This document shows positions 8,689-17,411 of a stretch of 64,000 nt of DNA, one piece after another. Positions within the stretch are counted from its first letter, which is position 1. The number at the start of each line of letters is the position of its first letter. Location: positions 248,001 to 312,000 of the forward strand of contig OY969917.1 of the NCBI GenBank assembly GCA_963704565.1, read 5' to 3'. Below the pieces are notes generated by a model. That model did not search any database, had not been told where the DNA came from, and worked only from the letters and a program-made list of their open reading frames with translations. This stretch comes from Rhodoblastus sp963704565. Lineage in GTDB: Bacteria; Pseudomonadota; Alphaproteobacteria; Rhizobiales; Beijerinckiaceae. Made by a program: the position numbers and the translations under genes.

Positions 8689-8741
8689 GAGCTGCTCCCT
8701 ATTTATTTCATTATGAGATAGATGATAAAAGTGAGCTGCTC
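8689..8741. promoter_or_regulatory. Paired GAGCTGCTC palindromes, candidate operator
   Basis: The 9-mer GAGCTGCTC, itself a palindrome, occurs at 8689-8697 and again at 8733-8741, 44 bp apart, in a suddenly AT-rich stretch just upstream of the R-M gene. Such paired sites are what a small controller protein might bind. No controller gene is visible nearby, so the role is inference. AAGGA at 8748-8752 serves as ribosome site for the ATG at 8762. Confidence 0.4.
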
Positions 8742-8761
8742 ATTTTAAAGGAATGCCGACG

Positions 8762-9958
8762 ATGTCTCAGGCGGGTGGCACAAAGCCCGAGGAAGCGGTG
8801 CGGCAAATGGTTATAGGCCAGCTCCGCGCCCTCGGCTGGCATGAAGCGCAGCTTCGGTGGAAACCGGAATGGCCTGTCCCGGACACCCCCCATGACCTTA
8901 CTAAACGTGAACGCGGTCAAAAATATGCGACCTGCGGCTCAGCGGACCTCGTAGCCTTTGCCGACAACAGTGGGGAATGGTTCGCACTGAGCGTAATTTT
9001 CGAGTTCAAAGCCCCCTCAATATCTGAGGGCCGGTCGCAGTTGCTCCGGTACTTGAGCAACGAACCGATGGCCAAGATGGGCTATTGGACAAACGGCCGC
9101 CAGTCTCTCGCTGTATACAAACGACACGGGTCGGATTGGGTTTTCGTAGACAATGCGGCTCTCCCCAACCCTACAGACGACCTTACTCAACCGCCTGTGG
9201 CGCCCCCGACTTGGGAAACGCTGCGTGTGCCGTCCGAAGTCGAGCTCGCGGGCGCGTTGAAACGCCTCGTGGTAACTGCGGTTGTTTCCGACCCGAACGT
9301 CACGAGGCGTGAGGACCAGCTTCGCGAGCTGATCCACATCTTGCTCGTCAAGTTGGACAGCGATGCGGTCGCGAGTAGATCGGCCAACGTAAATAAACCG
9401 GTGTCATTCCGAATTTACGGCGATGTGAGCCGCAAGGTAGAAATTACCGCCGAGAAAATCAGGGATTTATTTAAAGAGTATTTCACCAAGCAACAGACGA
9501 GGATTTTCAATCCGGCTGACCGTGATCAACTTTTCTTTAGCGACGAGACTATCTTTGCCGTGGCGGCAGAACTCTCTCCGCTGCGCATTCTTGGCGACAA
9601 CGTAGACCTCCTGAGCGCTTTGAAAAAGGCTATTGGTCTATGTGCTCGGCGGTTTCGCCACTGCGCTGAAGCGCAGATATCGCCCTATAGGGCGCAAATC
9701 CGAGCCGATTTGATGGCGGCTACCGCCTCATTTCGCCCTCATCTCCCAATTTGGACGCAATTCTCCCGTCTGGACGGCCTCACGCTGCCCGGAGCAGAAC
9801 CCGCGCCCGTTTCATATTCATCGCACAGGCGACGAATTGCAGATGACAATTGTTGCGCGCGAGCCCGCGATAACGAACCCGCGCCATGCCATACCAATTT
9901 TTCATCGTCGCGTTGGCCCGCTCGACGCCGGAGCGCACACTTGAAGCCGTCGTGTTGA
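8762..9958 (+). pseudogene. N-terminal fragment of the split R-M gene
   Basis: This is the reading frame left by the insertion. Codons 1-284 (to 9612) are native and carry the HsdR_N-like domain. From 9613 the frame runs into the IS, adding about 114 foreign residues before a stop at 9956-9958. The start is the ATG at 8762 rather than 8753 because AAGGA is 9 bases upstream. If translated, the product would keep the putative nuclease fold but no methylase. Confidence 0.8.
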
Positions 9959-10804
9959 ACCACTTCTGCCAGTTTTTCAGCGGCTTGTTGCGCTTGGCCT
10001 TGTAGGCGATCTTGTCGTCGATGCCGAGCGAAGCGAGCTTTTCTCGCAGGGCTTTGCTGTCGTAAGCTTTGTCCGCGTAATAGGCCTCTTCGTCGCCCTG
10101 GATCATCGCCTCGCCGCGCTGGCTGTCGTGCAGGTCGGCGGAGGTCATTTCCGCCTGCCGGATCAGATCGCTTTCCTCGTCCACGGCGATATGGGCCTTG
10201 TAGCCGAAAGAGGTCTTGTCGTTCTTGATCGTGAAGCCGGCGTCGGGATCGCGCGGATTGACTTGACCCTCTTCATAAGGCGGCCGCTTCACCGCCGCAG
10301 CGATGATCGTCGCATCGACCAGCGTTCCTCTCTTGACGATCAGCCCTCGCGCGTCGAGTTGGCGGTTGATCTCGGCCAGCAGCTTCTCTGACAGGCCAAG
10401 CTTTTCGACCGTCTGCCGGAAACGCCAGATTGACGAATGGTCCGGCGTCTCGGCGTCGAGCGGGATGCCGCAAAAGCGCCGGAACGAAATCCGATCACGC
10501 ACGGCCTCCTCGGCCTGCGGGTCGGACAGATTGTACCATTGCTGTAAAAGAACGATCTTAAACAGCGTCAGCGGCGGGTATCCTGGCGCGCCCTTGGCAT
10601 TGGCGTTGATTTGCGCAAACAAAACGTCAAAGGCCGACCAGTCAATGGTCTTGAGCAAATCTTCCAGGAAGCCGCCGCCTTTCGAATAGGCCTTAACGAA
10701 AGCGTCAGCGAGTGAAGGTTGGTCAAAGCAACGGCGCGACATCGGCAAATCGTCTCCGTGGAGACCCTACAGAATCATGGCGTGGCGACTTTTGCAAAGC
10801 GCTC
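9613..10804 (-). mobile_element. IS5-family insertion sequence, 1,192 bp
   Basis: The ends are inverted repeats, GAGCGCTTTGAAAAAG at the left and GAGCGCTTTGCAAAAG (reverse complement) at the right, 15 of 16 matching. CTCCT is duplicated at 9608-9612 and 10805-10809. The element holds one full-length transposase gene on the minus strand and nothing else. Both ends and the duplication are intact, so it may still be mobile and the insertion is probably recent. Confidence 0.92.
9780..10742 (-). CDS. IS5-family transposase
   Basis: A 320-residue DDE transposase that moves the surrounding IS. It has the N-terminal DUF772-like region (PPLTLFKIVLLQQWYNLSD) and the first catalytic Asp in GTLVDATII. 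The second lies in YYADKAYDSK, and the Glu region is SGVERANATMKNW. Length is normal and no frameshift is seen. The ATG at 10742 is chosen; a TTG at 10748 lies two codons upstream and is closer to a GGAG. Confidence 0.93.
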   Translation of the reverse strand: MSRRCFDQPSLADAFVKAYSKGGGFLEDLLKTIDWSAFDVLFAQINANAKGAPGYPPLTLFKIVLLQQWYNLSDPQAEEAVRDRISFRRFCGIPLDAETPDHSSIWRFRQTVEKLGLSEKLLAEINRQLDARGLIVKRGTLVDATIIAAAVKRPPYEEGQVNPRDPDAGFTIKNDKTSFGYKAHIAVDEESDLIRQAEMTSADLHDSQRGEAMIQGDEEAYYADKAYDSKALREKLASLGIDDKIAYKAKRNKPLKNWQKWFNTTASSVRSGVERANATMKNWYGMARVRYRGLARNNCHLQFVACAMNMKRARVLLRAA

Positions 10805-10809
10805 CTCCT

Positions 10810-11665
10810 CGCCAAAGCCTTCCAAATATTCCGCACCCCCGCGCTTAAGAGTGGCGAGGGCCAGTATCTGACGCCCTTGCGCATCGTCCGGCCGGCGGTC
10901 ATGGCGATGGAGATAACTTCTGTAGACAAGGTGATTGATCCGGCATGCGGGACCGGCGCGTTCCTGCTCGAAGCGTTAAGGCAGGTGGCCGACCGGGAAT
11001 TTCCGAACGAAGATGAAGCTTATCACCTAGTGAAGTGGGCGAATGATTGTCTGTATGGCGTCGATAAAGACGACATCGGGGTCAAACTTTCACGTGCCGT
11101 CATGGTTGCAATGAGAGACGGTTCCACACACGTTTTGCTTGGCGATGCGATACGGACGGATCACTGGCCGTCGAAATATCCGCAGATTGCTCATGAACTC
11201 AGTACCGCATCACAACCCCATGGCGCTGGTCAGTTCACGGTCGTCATAACGAATCCACCGTTTGGAGAAAAACTGAAGGTCAAGGAGGCGGATTGCAGAG
11301 CCGCAAACTATTCCATTTCAGTGGCGGCGGCGATGAAGGGGCCGCGCCAATACGCCGACCTTGAAATCGGACTTGTGTATCTGGAACTCGCGCACCGCCT
11401 CCTGCGTGTCGGTGGGCGAGTCGGAATTGTCCTCCCCGAAACGTACTTTTTCAGCTTCACCTATCGCTGGTTGCCGGATTGGTTGCAAAGTCGATTTGCG
11501 TTAAGGGGGATGCTGAACGTCCCAATGGAGGCATTCGAAGAGTTCTGCCGGGCGAAAACAAATTTCTACATTTTTGAAAAGATTGGCGAAGGCGAACCTA
11601 CGGCGAGTTCGGCGGAAAGCGGAGAGAAAAAAAGTGCTAAGCAGCAACGGAGTTCTACGAAATGA
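10810..11665 (+). pseudogene. C-terminal methylase fragment of the split R-M gene
   Basis: This is the native remainder after the IS, in frame with the upstream part once the element is removed. It starts within LAKAFQIFRTPALKSGEGQY and holds all methylase motifs (GTGAF near 10950, NPPFG near 11257). An open frame extends 98 bp back into the IS end, so a truncated methylase could be made from a start near 10712, but it would lack the N-terminal domain. Confidence 0.8.
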
Positions 11666-12639
11666 TTTTCAAACCGAGCTGGTTTAGCGACGACAAGATA
11701 ATGGTCTCGACTGCGCCTACGTGCGGCCTGACGAAGGGGGGCCGCCTTTTGCCCATCGTGGACGCTACAACGGGCAAGCGCGTTCAGGAAACGGATCAGG
11801 ACACGGGCGAGCTGGTCGACGCAATAGACGATAAGTTGCTGGCCGATGCAACCGCTCTGATTGCAGGGAAGACAACTGACACGCTTCACTTCGTTGATCG
11901 AAAGGACGTTGACCTGCGCTGCGCGGTGCCAGCCTATTACGATCGCCGCTATCATGAGGCGTTTCAGGATGCGATGAGTGGCCCTAGTTACGAAGGGTTT
12001 TCATCTGCGAGCTTGGGCCAATTGGTTCAAGATGGACTGATAACAATTCGTGGTGGTCATGGCTCACCGTCGCAAGATCAGCGAATTGGAGACGTTCCTT
12101 ACATCAAGGTCTCGGACCTTCGCGCCGGGCTGGTGAATATTAACCCGACGAACCGAATACCGCTGGCCGTCGCGAAGCAATTCTGGGGCGGCGATAGCTC
12201 GCAGCTTATTGCGTTCGACCTCATCTGCCCCGAACGCACCTCGAAAAATATCGGTGACTTTTGCATACTGCTGCCCGGGCAGGAACAGGTCGTAACGACA
12301 AAAGAGATTATCGTCATTCGGCCCGGAGAGGCGGCAAATTTTGACGCCTTCTATCTCCTCTGGGCTTTGAGCTTGAAGATTGTACGCGATCAGTGGAAGC
12401 GCGTCGTCTTCATGCAAACCAATCGAGAGGACGTTGGAAAGCGGTACTTGGAAATCGAGATACCGGTGCCTCCGAGTGCCGAGCGCGCCGCCGATGTTTC
12501 CAAGGCTTTTCGTGACTACTATCAGTCGATTGCTACGGCACGAGAAAATTTGATCGCGTATTTGAACAAAGACAAGGCTCATCACTTTTTTGTTTCGGGC
12601 GGAGAACCCGTGGAGGTCACCGGCGAGGAAGCTAGCTGA
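11662..12639 (+). CDS. hsdS: Type I-like specificity (HsdS) subunit
   Basis: A 325-residue partner of the split R-M protein that should recognise the DNA target. The first 110 residues are not recognisable. From about residue 115 it resembles one target-recognition domain of HsdS (LGQLVQDGLITIRGG..., IPYIKVSDLRAG, PVPP...). It ends in a helical stretch (AADVSKAFRDYYQSIATARENL) typical of the conserved HsdS coiled-coil. With one recognition domain it is about half of a classical HsdS. It probably works as a dimer, as in BcgI-like systems (inference). Its ATG overlaps the stop of the methylase (ATGA). Codon use is less GC-biased than in neighbours. Confidence 0.8.
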   Translation: MIFKPSWFSDDKIMVSTAPTCGLTKGGRLLPIVDATTGKRVQETDQDTGELVDAIDDKLLADATALIAGKTTDTLHFVDRKDVDLRCAVPAYYDRRYHEAFQDAMSGPSYEGFSSASLGQLVQDGLITIRGGHGSPSQDQRIGDVPYIKVSDLRAGLVNINPTNRIPLAVAKQFWGGDSSQLIAFDLICPERTSKNIGDFCILLPGQEQVVTTKEIIVIRPGEAANFDAFYLLWALSLKIVRDQWKRVVFMQTNREDVGKRYLEIEIPVPPSAERAADVSKAFRDYYQSIATARENLIAYLNKDKAHHFFVSGGEPVEVTGEEAS

Positions 12640-12846
12640 CCGGCTTCCCGGCCCGCTCGAAGGTCAGAAATGGGTCGGCTTGGGACAGCCGACGATGGGC
12701 GAACAAGGTCGCCTTCAGAGCCGAACGCGGTCATTGCTCCAGGGCGCCAAGCATGTGATTTTGATCATCGGGCCGCGCCGCAGGCGGCTTGCTTCGCGCC
12801 GGCTCGCGGCTAAACTCGCGCCAGAGTTCCATCGGAGGCGAAAGCC

Positions 12847-13545
12847 ATGAAAATCACCTGGCTCGGCCATTCGGCCTTCCGCGTCGATCTGCGCGATTCC
12901 CATATTCTCATCGACCCCTTCCTCACCGGCAATCCGAACTTCACCGGCAGCGTGGACGAGGTTTCCAAGGGCGTCACCCATATCGTGCTCACCCACGGGC
13001 ACGACGACCATATCGGCGACGCGCCGGAGATCGCCAAAAAGACCGGCGCGCAGATCGTCGCCAATTTCGAGGTCTGCATGTATCTCGCCGGCAAGGGCGC
13101 GGAAAACATCAATCCCGGCAATACCGGCGGCGTCATCCCCTGCGGCGAATTTTCCGTCGCCCTCACCCCGGCGCTGCATTCGGCGAGCACTTTTGTTCAC
13201 GGCCTGCCGGTCTATCTCGGCAATCCCAATGGCGTGGTGCTGCTGCCGGAGTCCGGCCCGCGCGTCTATCACGCCGGCGACACCGCGATCTTTTCCGACA
13301 TGCAGCTGATCCGCGAATTGTACCGCCCGGAAATCGGCCTCCTTCCGGTCGGCGACCGCTTCACCATGGACGGCAAGACGGCGGCGCTGGCGGTGAAACG
13401 CTTTTTCGATTTCCGCCACGTCATCCCGATGCATTACGGCACCTTCCCGATCATCGACCGGACGCCCGACGCTTTCGTCGCGGCGATGCAGGGGTCGCCT
13501 GCGCGGGTCCACGTTCCGCAAATCGGCGAGACGATCCAGTTCTGA
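12847..13545 (+). CDS. UPF0173 metal-dependent hydrolase
   Basis: A 232-residue metallo-beta-lactamase-fold protein. MKITWLGHSAFRV at the start, the metal-binding LTHGHDDHIGDA near residue 50 and AGDTAIFSDM near 145 match the UPF0173 family. The C-terminal IPMHYGTFPIID block also fits. The biological substrate is not known for this family. The ATG has GGAGGCG at correct spacing. The gene marks the return to core-like high-GC DNA after the R-M island. Confidence 0.92.
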   Translation: MKITWLGHSAFRVDLRDSHILIDPFLTGNPNFTGSVDEVSKGVTHIVLTHGHDDHIGDAPEIAKKTGAQIVANFEVCMYLAGKGAENINPGNTGGVIPCGEFSVALTPALHSASTFVHGLPVYLGNPNGVVLLPESGPRVYHAGDTAIFSDMQLIRELYRPEIGLLPVGDRFTMDGKTAALAVKRFFDFRHVIPMHYGTFPIIDRTPDAFVAAMQGSPARVHVPQIGETIQF

Positions 13546-13591
13546 AGCGGCTGGCGCCGTCTCGATTGCAGTCGCGGCTTTGGGACGGCGA

Positions 13592-14218
13592 TCATCCGCC
13601 GGCGCGCAGGCCGCCCAGGCCGGCGAGCAGAACCTGGGTAATGAATTCACGCCGCCGCGCCGGATCGTCGGGCAGGGGAATCAGGCGGTCGATCGCCAGG
13701 GCGGAAAGGCCATGCGTCTGGCTCCACAGCGCCGCCGCGGCGGGCGGCGGCGGCTCGCCTTCGGCCGGCGCGGCGCAATCGTGACCCAGCGCGCGGGCGG
13801 CGGCGACACAGCGCGCGAAGGCCGCCTGTCCGGCCGCCGTCAGTTCGGGAAAGCGGTCGCACGGGTCCAGGGTTCGACCGAACATCAGCCGGTAGAGCGA
13901 AGGATTTTCACAGGCGAACAGCACATAGGCGACGCCCAGCTCCAGACTGGCCAGATCGCCGTCGGAGCGCGCCGCCGCCGCGTCAAGCGCGGCGGACAGG
14001 TCGTGAAAGCCTTGCGCCGCGACAGCGGCCAGCAGATCGTCCTTGCCGGCGAAATGCCGGTAGGGCGCCATATGGGACACGCCGCAGGCCCGCGCCGCGC
14101 CGCGCAGGCTCAGATGCGCGAGGCCCTCGCGTTCGAGAATGTCGCGCGCCGCCTGCGTCAGCCGGCGCTTGAGGTCGTCCGGCCGGTGCGCCGAGGGCGA
14201 GGCGGGAAGGGCGGTCAA
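13592..14218 (-). CDS. TetR-family transcriptional regulator
   Basis: A 208-residue repressor. Residues about 15-60 form the DNA-binding TetR domain (AARDILEREGLAHLSLRGAARACGVSHMAPYRHFAGKDDLLAAVA). The rest resembles the WHG-type ligand domain (LYRLMFG). I prefer the TTG at 14218, which has GGGGA six bases upstream, over a TTG at 14257. It is divergent from the ABC exporter genes, and a palindrome in the shared promoter makes it their likely regulator. Confidence 0.87.
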   Translation of the reverse strand: MTALPASPSAHRPDDLKRRLTQAARDILEREGLAHLSLRGAARACGVSHMAPYRHFAGKDDLLAAVAAQGFHDLSAALDAAAARSDGDLASLELGVAYVLFACENPSLYRLMFGRTLDPCDRFPELTAAGQAAFARCVAAARALGHDCAAPAEGEPPPPAAAALWSQTHGLSALAIDRLIPLPDDPARRREFITQVLLAGLGGLRAGG

Positions 14219-14238
14219 GTTATTTCCCCGAAGCGATG

Positions 14239-14277
14239 TTGACGCTGTAAACGACAAGTTGTATACATTGTAAACAA
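14239..14277 (+). promoter_or_regulatory. Promoter overlapped by a TetR-type operator
   Basis: TTGACG (14239-14244), a 17-bp spacer and TATACA (14262-14267) form a good sigma-70 promoter facing the exporter genes. The 19-bp near-palindrome TTGTATACATTGTAAACAA (14259-14277) covers the -10 box, with one mismatch between half-sites. A repressor bound there would block transcription. The TetR gene reads the other way, so it probably also controls itself. Confidence 0.7.
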
Positions 14278-14325
14278 TAGCCCCGGCGGTCCCAGGCCGT
14301 CAAGTCGCGTCAGAGGAGGAGCGCC

Positions 14326-15543
14326 ATGTCGCGGAAGGACGCGCTGGTTCTCGATCGTTCCGCCTTTGCCGCCGCGCCGCGCGAAAAAAAGTGGCGGCCG
14401 CGCATGACCGGGCTGATCGCCTGGCGCAATCTCGCCCATGACCGCGTCCGCTTCGCCGTCACCATCGTCGGCATCGCCTTCGCCACTTTGCTGATGGGCA
14501 TTCAGCTCGGCATGCTGATCAATTTCGTGCATACGACGGCGACTTTGGTCGATCATTCCGGCGCCGATCTGTGGATCGCGGCGCATGGCGTCAAGACCAT
14601 CGATCTCGCCACGCCGCTGCAGGAGCGCCGCCGCTTCGAGGCCTTGTCGACTCCCGGAGTCGCGGTCGCCGAACCCTATCTGCTCGGCTTCGGATTCTGG
14701 AAAAGGCCGGACGGCGTGCGCGAGACGGTGATCATCGTCGGGGTCGAGCCGGACGCGACCATGGGCCTGCCGTGGAATCTTCGCGACGGCGTCGATGCGC
14801 GCCAGGCGCTGCTGTGGCCGGACGGCGTCATCGTCGACCGGCTCTACGCCAAAAAGCTCGGCGTCGATCGCGTCGGCCAGATCTTCGAGATCAACGACCG
14901 CCGCGTCCGCGTGGTCGGCTTCACCTCCGGCATCCGCACCTTCACCCAGTCGCCCTATGTCTTCACCTCGCTGCGCAAGGCGCGCTCGATTTCTTCCAAT
15001 CTGCCCGATGCGGAAAAAGCCATCACTTACGTGCCGATCCAGGTCGCGCCCGGCGCCTCCCTCGAAGCGACGCGCGAAAGGCTGGCGGCGCGCATGCCGG
15101 ACGTGGACGTGCTGACCGGCGCGGAATTCTCAAGCCGCAGCAGCAATTACTGGCTGTTTTCGACCGGCGCCGGCGTCACCATGATTTCGTCCTCGCTGCT
15201 GGCCTTGCTGGTCGGCGTGGTCATCGCCGCGCAAACGCTTTACGCCAGCACCATGGACCGGCTGCCCGAATACGCCACCCTGCGCGCCATCGGCGGCGGG
15301 CGGTTCTATCTCTACGCCATCGTCGTCAAGCAGGCGCTGATCGGCGGGCTGATCGGCTATATTGTCGGCATGGCGGCGGTGCTGGCCATGGTCTGGCTCG
15401 GCCGCGACAGCAGCGCCGCGCCGGAGGCGCCGATCTGGCTCTCGCTCTCGATCGGCATTGTGATGGAGCTGATGTGCGTCATGGCGTCGCTCATTTCGAT
15501 CAACAAGCTGACGGCGATCAACCCGGCGGAGGTGTTCCGGTGA
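14326..15543 (+). CDS. DevC/FtsX-like ABC exporter permease
   Basis: A 405-residue inner-membrane permease of the FtsX/MacB type. One membrane segment lies near residues 43-70 (FAVTIVGIAFATLLMGIQLGML). A large periplasmic domain of about 200 residues follows, then three segments near the C-terminus. The ending INPAEVFR is typical of FtsX domains. It is the first gene of a three-gene operon with an ATPase and a HlyD-like adaptor, the DevBCA layout. These export lipids or other amphiphiles; the cargo here is unknown. The stop overlaps the GTG of the ATPase. Confidence 0.88.
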   Translation: MSRKDALVLDRSAFAAAPREKKWRPRMTGLIAWRNLAHDRVRFAVTIVGIAFATLLMGIQLGMLINFVHTTATLVDHSGADLWIAAHGVKTIDLATPLQERRRFEALSTPGVAVAEPYLLGFGFWKRPDGVRETVIIVGVEPDATMGLPWNLRDGVDARQALLWPDGVIVDRLYAKKLGVDRVGQIFEINDRRVRVVGFTSGIRTFTQSPYVFTSLRKARSISSNLPDAEKAITYVPIQVAPGASLEATRERLAARMPDVDVLTGAEFSSRSSNYWLFSTGAGVTMISSSLLALLVGVVIAAQTLYASTMDRLPEYATLRAIGGGRFYLYAIVVKQALIGGLIGYIVGMAAVLAMVWLGRDSSAAPEAPIWLSLSIGIVMELMCVMASLISINKLTAINPAEVFR

Positions 15544-16268
15544 AGGGAACAGCGCTGCGCGCGGAAAAGATCGGCCATGTCTTCGGAACCGGCGAGACGG
15601 CCTTCACCGCTCTGCATTCGGTCGATGTCGAGGTGCGGCGCGGCGAGGTTCTGCTGCTGATGGGCCCCTCCGGCAGCGGCAAGACCACGCTGCTGCATAT
15701 TCTCGGCGGCCTTCTGCGCCCGACCTCGGGAAAAGTCTGGCTCGACGGCGAGCGGATCGAGAATTTGAGCGAAGAGAAGCGCGGCGCGCTCCGGCTCAAA
15801 TATTTCGGCTTCGTCTTCCAGAGCTACAATCTGTTTCCGGTGCTGACCGCGACCGAAAATGTCCTGGTCGCGCTCGACCTCGCCCGCGCCGATCTGCGCG
15901 AGGGCCGGGCGCGCGCCCGCCGCCTGCTGTGCGAGGTCGGGCTGGAAAAGCGGCTCGACGCTTATCCCAACGAATTGAGCGGCGGCCAGAAGCAGCGCGT
16001 CGCCATCGCCAGGGCTTTGGCCGGCGATCCGCTGATCCTGATGGCCGACGAGCCGACCGCCGCGCTCGACGCCGAAAGCGGTCATCGGACCATGGAGCTG
16101 TTTCGCCGGCTGGCGCACGAGCAGAACCGCGCCGTGGTCATCGTCACCCACGATCCGCGCATTCTGCCGCTCGCCGATCGCATCGTCCGCATCGAGGATG
16201 GCCGCATCGCGCCCGAGTCCGACGGCGGCGACGCCGCCCGCCGCCAAACCGAGGGAGCCGTCCCATGA
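15540..16268 (+). CDS. DevA/MacB-like ABC exporter ATPase
   Basis: A 242-residue ATPase that powers the neighbouring permease. It has Walker A GPSGSGKTT (near residue 43), the Q-loop FVFQSYNLFP, the signature LSGGQKQRVAIARAL, Walker B LILMADEPT and the switch His in VTHD. The start is a GTG that overlaps the permease stop by four bases, with GGAGG seven bases upstream. The 3' end overlaps the adaptor gene by four bases, so all three products are made in step. Confidence 0.95.
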   Translation: MKGTALRAEKIGHVFGTGETAFTALHSVDVEVRRGEVLLLMGPSGSGKTTLLHILGGLLRPTSGKVWLDGERIENLSEEKRGALRLKYFGFVFQSYNLFPVLTATENVLVALDLARADLREGRARARRLLCEVGLEKRLDAYPNELSGGQKQRVAIARALAGDPLILMADEPTAALDAESGHRTMELFRRLAHEQNRAVVIVTHDPRILPLADRIVRIEDGRIAPESDGGDAARRQTEGAVP

Positions 16269-17308
16269 TCTATCTCCGCAACGCGCTCGCCGCCGCTTTC
16301 GCGGCCTCGGCGCTCGCCGCCTTCCCAGTCGCGCCCTGCCGCGCCCAGCCGGCGCCCGGCGCGGCCAATTCCGGCGGGATCGCCGGCTATGGCGCCGCCG
16401 CGCCCGGCGTGGTCGAGCCCTGGGGCGAGGAAAGGCAGGTCGCCTCGCAGGTGATCGGCGTGATCGCCAGAATGCTGGTCGAGGAAAACGACCATGTCGC
16501 CGCCGACCAGCCGATCGCCATTGTCGAGAACAGCGAACAGGCGGCGCGGCTGGCCGAAGCGTGCGCCAATCTCGCCGACGCCCAGGCCCAGCTCGACAAG
16601 ACGATCAATGGCGCGCGCGCCGAGGAGCGGCGCGAGGCGGTGGACCAGCTCGCCGAACTCGACGCCGAGCTGAAACTGGCCCAGCTCGACTATGACCGCA
16701 AGAAGCCGCTGACCGAACGCGGCGCCGCCACGCAGGCGGCGCTCGATCAGGCGGATTCGACCCTGCATTCGTTAAAAATGCGCCGCGCCGTCATGGCCGA
16801 ACGGTTGGCGATCATCCAGACCGGCGCGCGTGCCGAAGACATCGCCATCGCCCGCGCCGCCGTCGCGCGCGCCAAAGCCGAGGCCGAGCTGGCGCAAGCC
16901 GAGCTCGACAAATTCACCATCCGCTCGCCGATCGCCGGAATCATCCTGCGCAAGCAGCGCAACGCCGGCGAATCGGTGACGAATTTCGACCCCACGCCGA
17001 TCGCCATTGTCGGCGATCTCGGCCGGCTGCGGGTGCGGGCGGAAGTGGACGAGACCGACATCGGCCATATCGCCGTGGGCCAGCGCGTGGAGGTCGCCGC
17101 CGACGCCTTTCCGGGCAGGAGATTCGGCGGAACATTGGCGCGGATTGCGGAACGGCTCGGCGCCAAGCAAATTCAGACCGGCCGCCCGGCGGAAAAGGTC
17201 GATATGAAGGTGCTTCAGGCGCTGATCGATCTCGATTCCGGCGTCAAGCTGCCGGCCGGATTGCGGGTGGACGTGTTTTTCATGGCCCCGGCGGTCGCGG
17301 GACGCTGA
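16265..17308 (+). CDS. HlyD/DevB-like periplasmic adaptor of an ABC exporter
   Basis: A 347-residue membrane-fusion protein that would link the inner-membrane transporter to the periplasm or an outer-membrane channel. It begins with an Ala-rich signal sequence ending near CRAQP. A lipoyl-type half-motif (IARMLVEENDHVAADQPIA) follows, then a long alpha-hairpin of coiled coil (residues about 95-205). The second half-motif is FTIRSPIAGIILRKQRNAGE, followed by a beta-barrel domain. The reach of the hairpin fits the DevB group. Its ATG overlaps the ATPase stop. Confidence 0.9.
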   Translation: MIYLRNALAAAFAASALAAFPVAPCRAQPAPGAANSGGIAGYGAAAPGVVEPWGEERQVASQVIGVIARMLVEENDHVAADQPIAIVENSEQAARLAEACANLADAQAQLDKTINGARAEERREAVDQLAELDAELKLAQLDYDRKKPLTERGAATQAALDQADSTLHSLKMRRAVMAERLAIIQTGARAEDIAIARAAVARAKAEAELAQAELDKFTIRSPIAGIILRKQRNAGESVTNFDPTPIAIVGDLGRLRVRAEVDETDIGHIAVGQRVEVAADAFPGRRFGGTLARIAERLGAKQIQTGRPAEKVDMKVLQALIDLDSGVKLPAGLRVDVFFMAPAVAGR

Positions 17309-17328
17309 TCGGGATGGAGCCGCCGTCG

Positions 17329-17357
17329 TTGCGCCGGGACGGCCGGTTCTGTATAGG
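17329..17357 (+). promoter_or_regulatory. Candidate promoter of gatCA
   Basis: TTGCGC (17329-17334), 17 bases, then TATAGG (17352-17357). Each box matches consensus at four of six positions. It sits 55 bp before the gatC start and downstream of the exporter operon. Placement and spacing are good, but no experiment supports it. Confidence 0.45.
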
Positions 17358-17411
17358 CTAGAAACCTTACGGGCGGCGCGCGAGCCCGCCTCATCCAGCA
17401 CGGAGTCCCTG

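Larger units (their letters stand above)
8762..11665 (+). pseudogene. Fused nuclease-like / N6-adenine methylase R-M gene, split by an IS
   Basis: Removing the IS at 9613-10804 plus one copy of its CTCCT target duplication restores a 1,707-bp frame of 568 residues. The join reads ...GDNVDLLAKAFQIF... The N-terminus resembles the HsdR N-terminal domain, with a possible PD-(D/E)xK site: Asp in SADLVAF, then EFK in IFEFKAP. The second half is a gamma-type N6 methylase: GEGQYLTP, motif I VIDPACGTGAFLLEA, motif IV TNPPFG. No helicase motor is present, unlike HsdR. The stop overlaps the ATG of the specificity subunit at 11662. The locus resembles BcgI-type or type IIG systems, where one chain cuts and methylates and a second recognises DNA. 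It should now be inactive unless the IS is lost. Confidence 0.85.
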
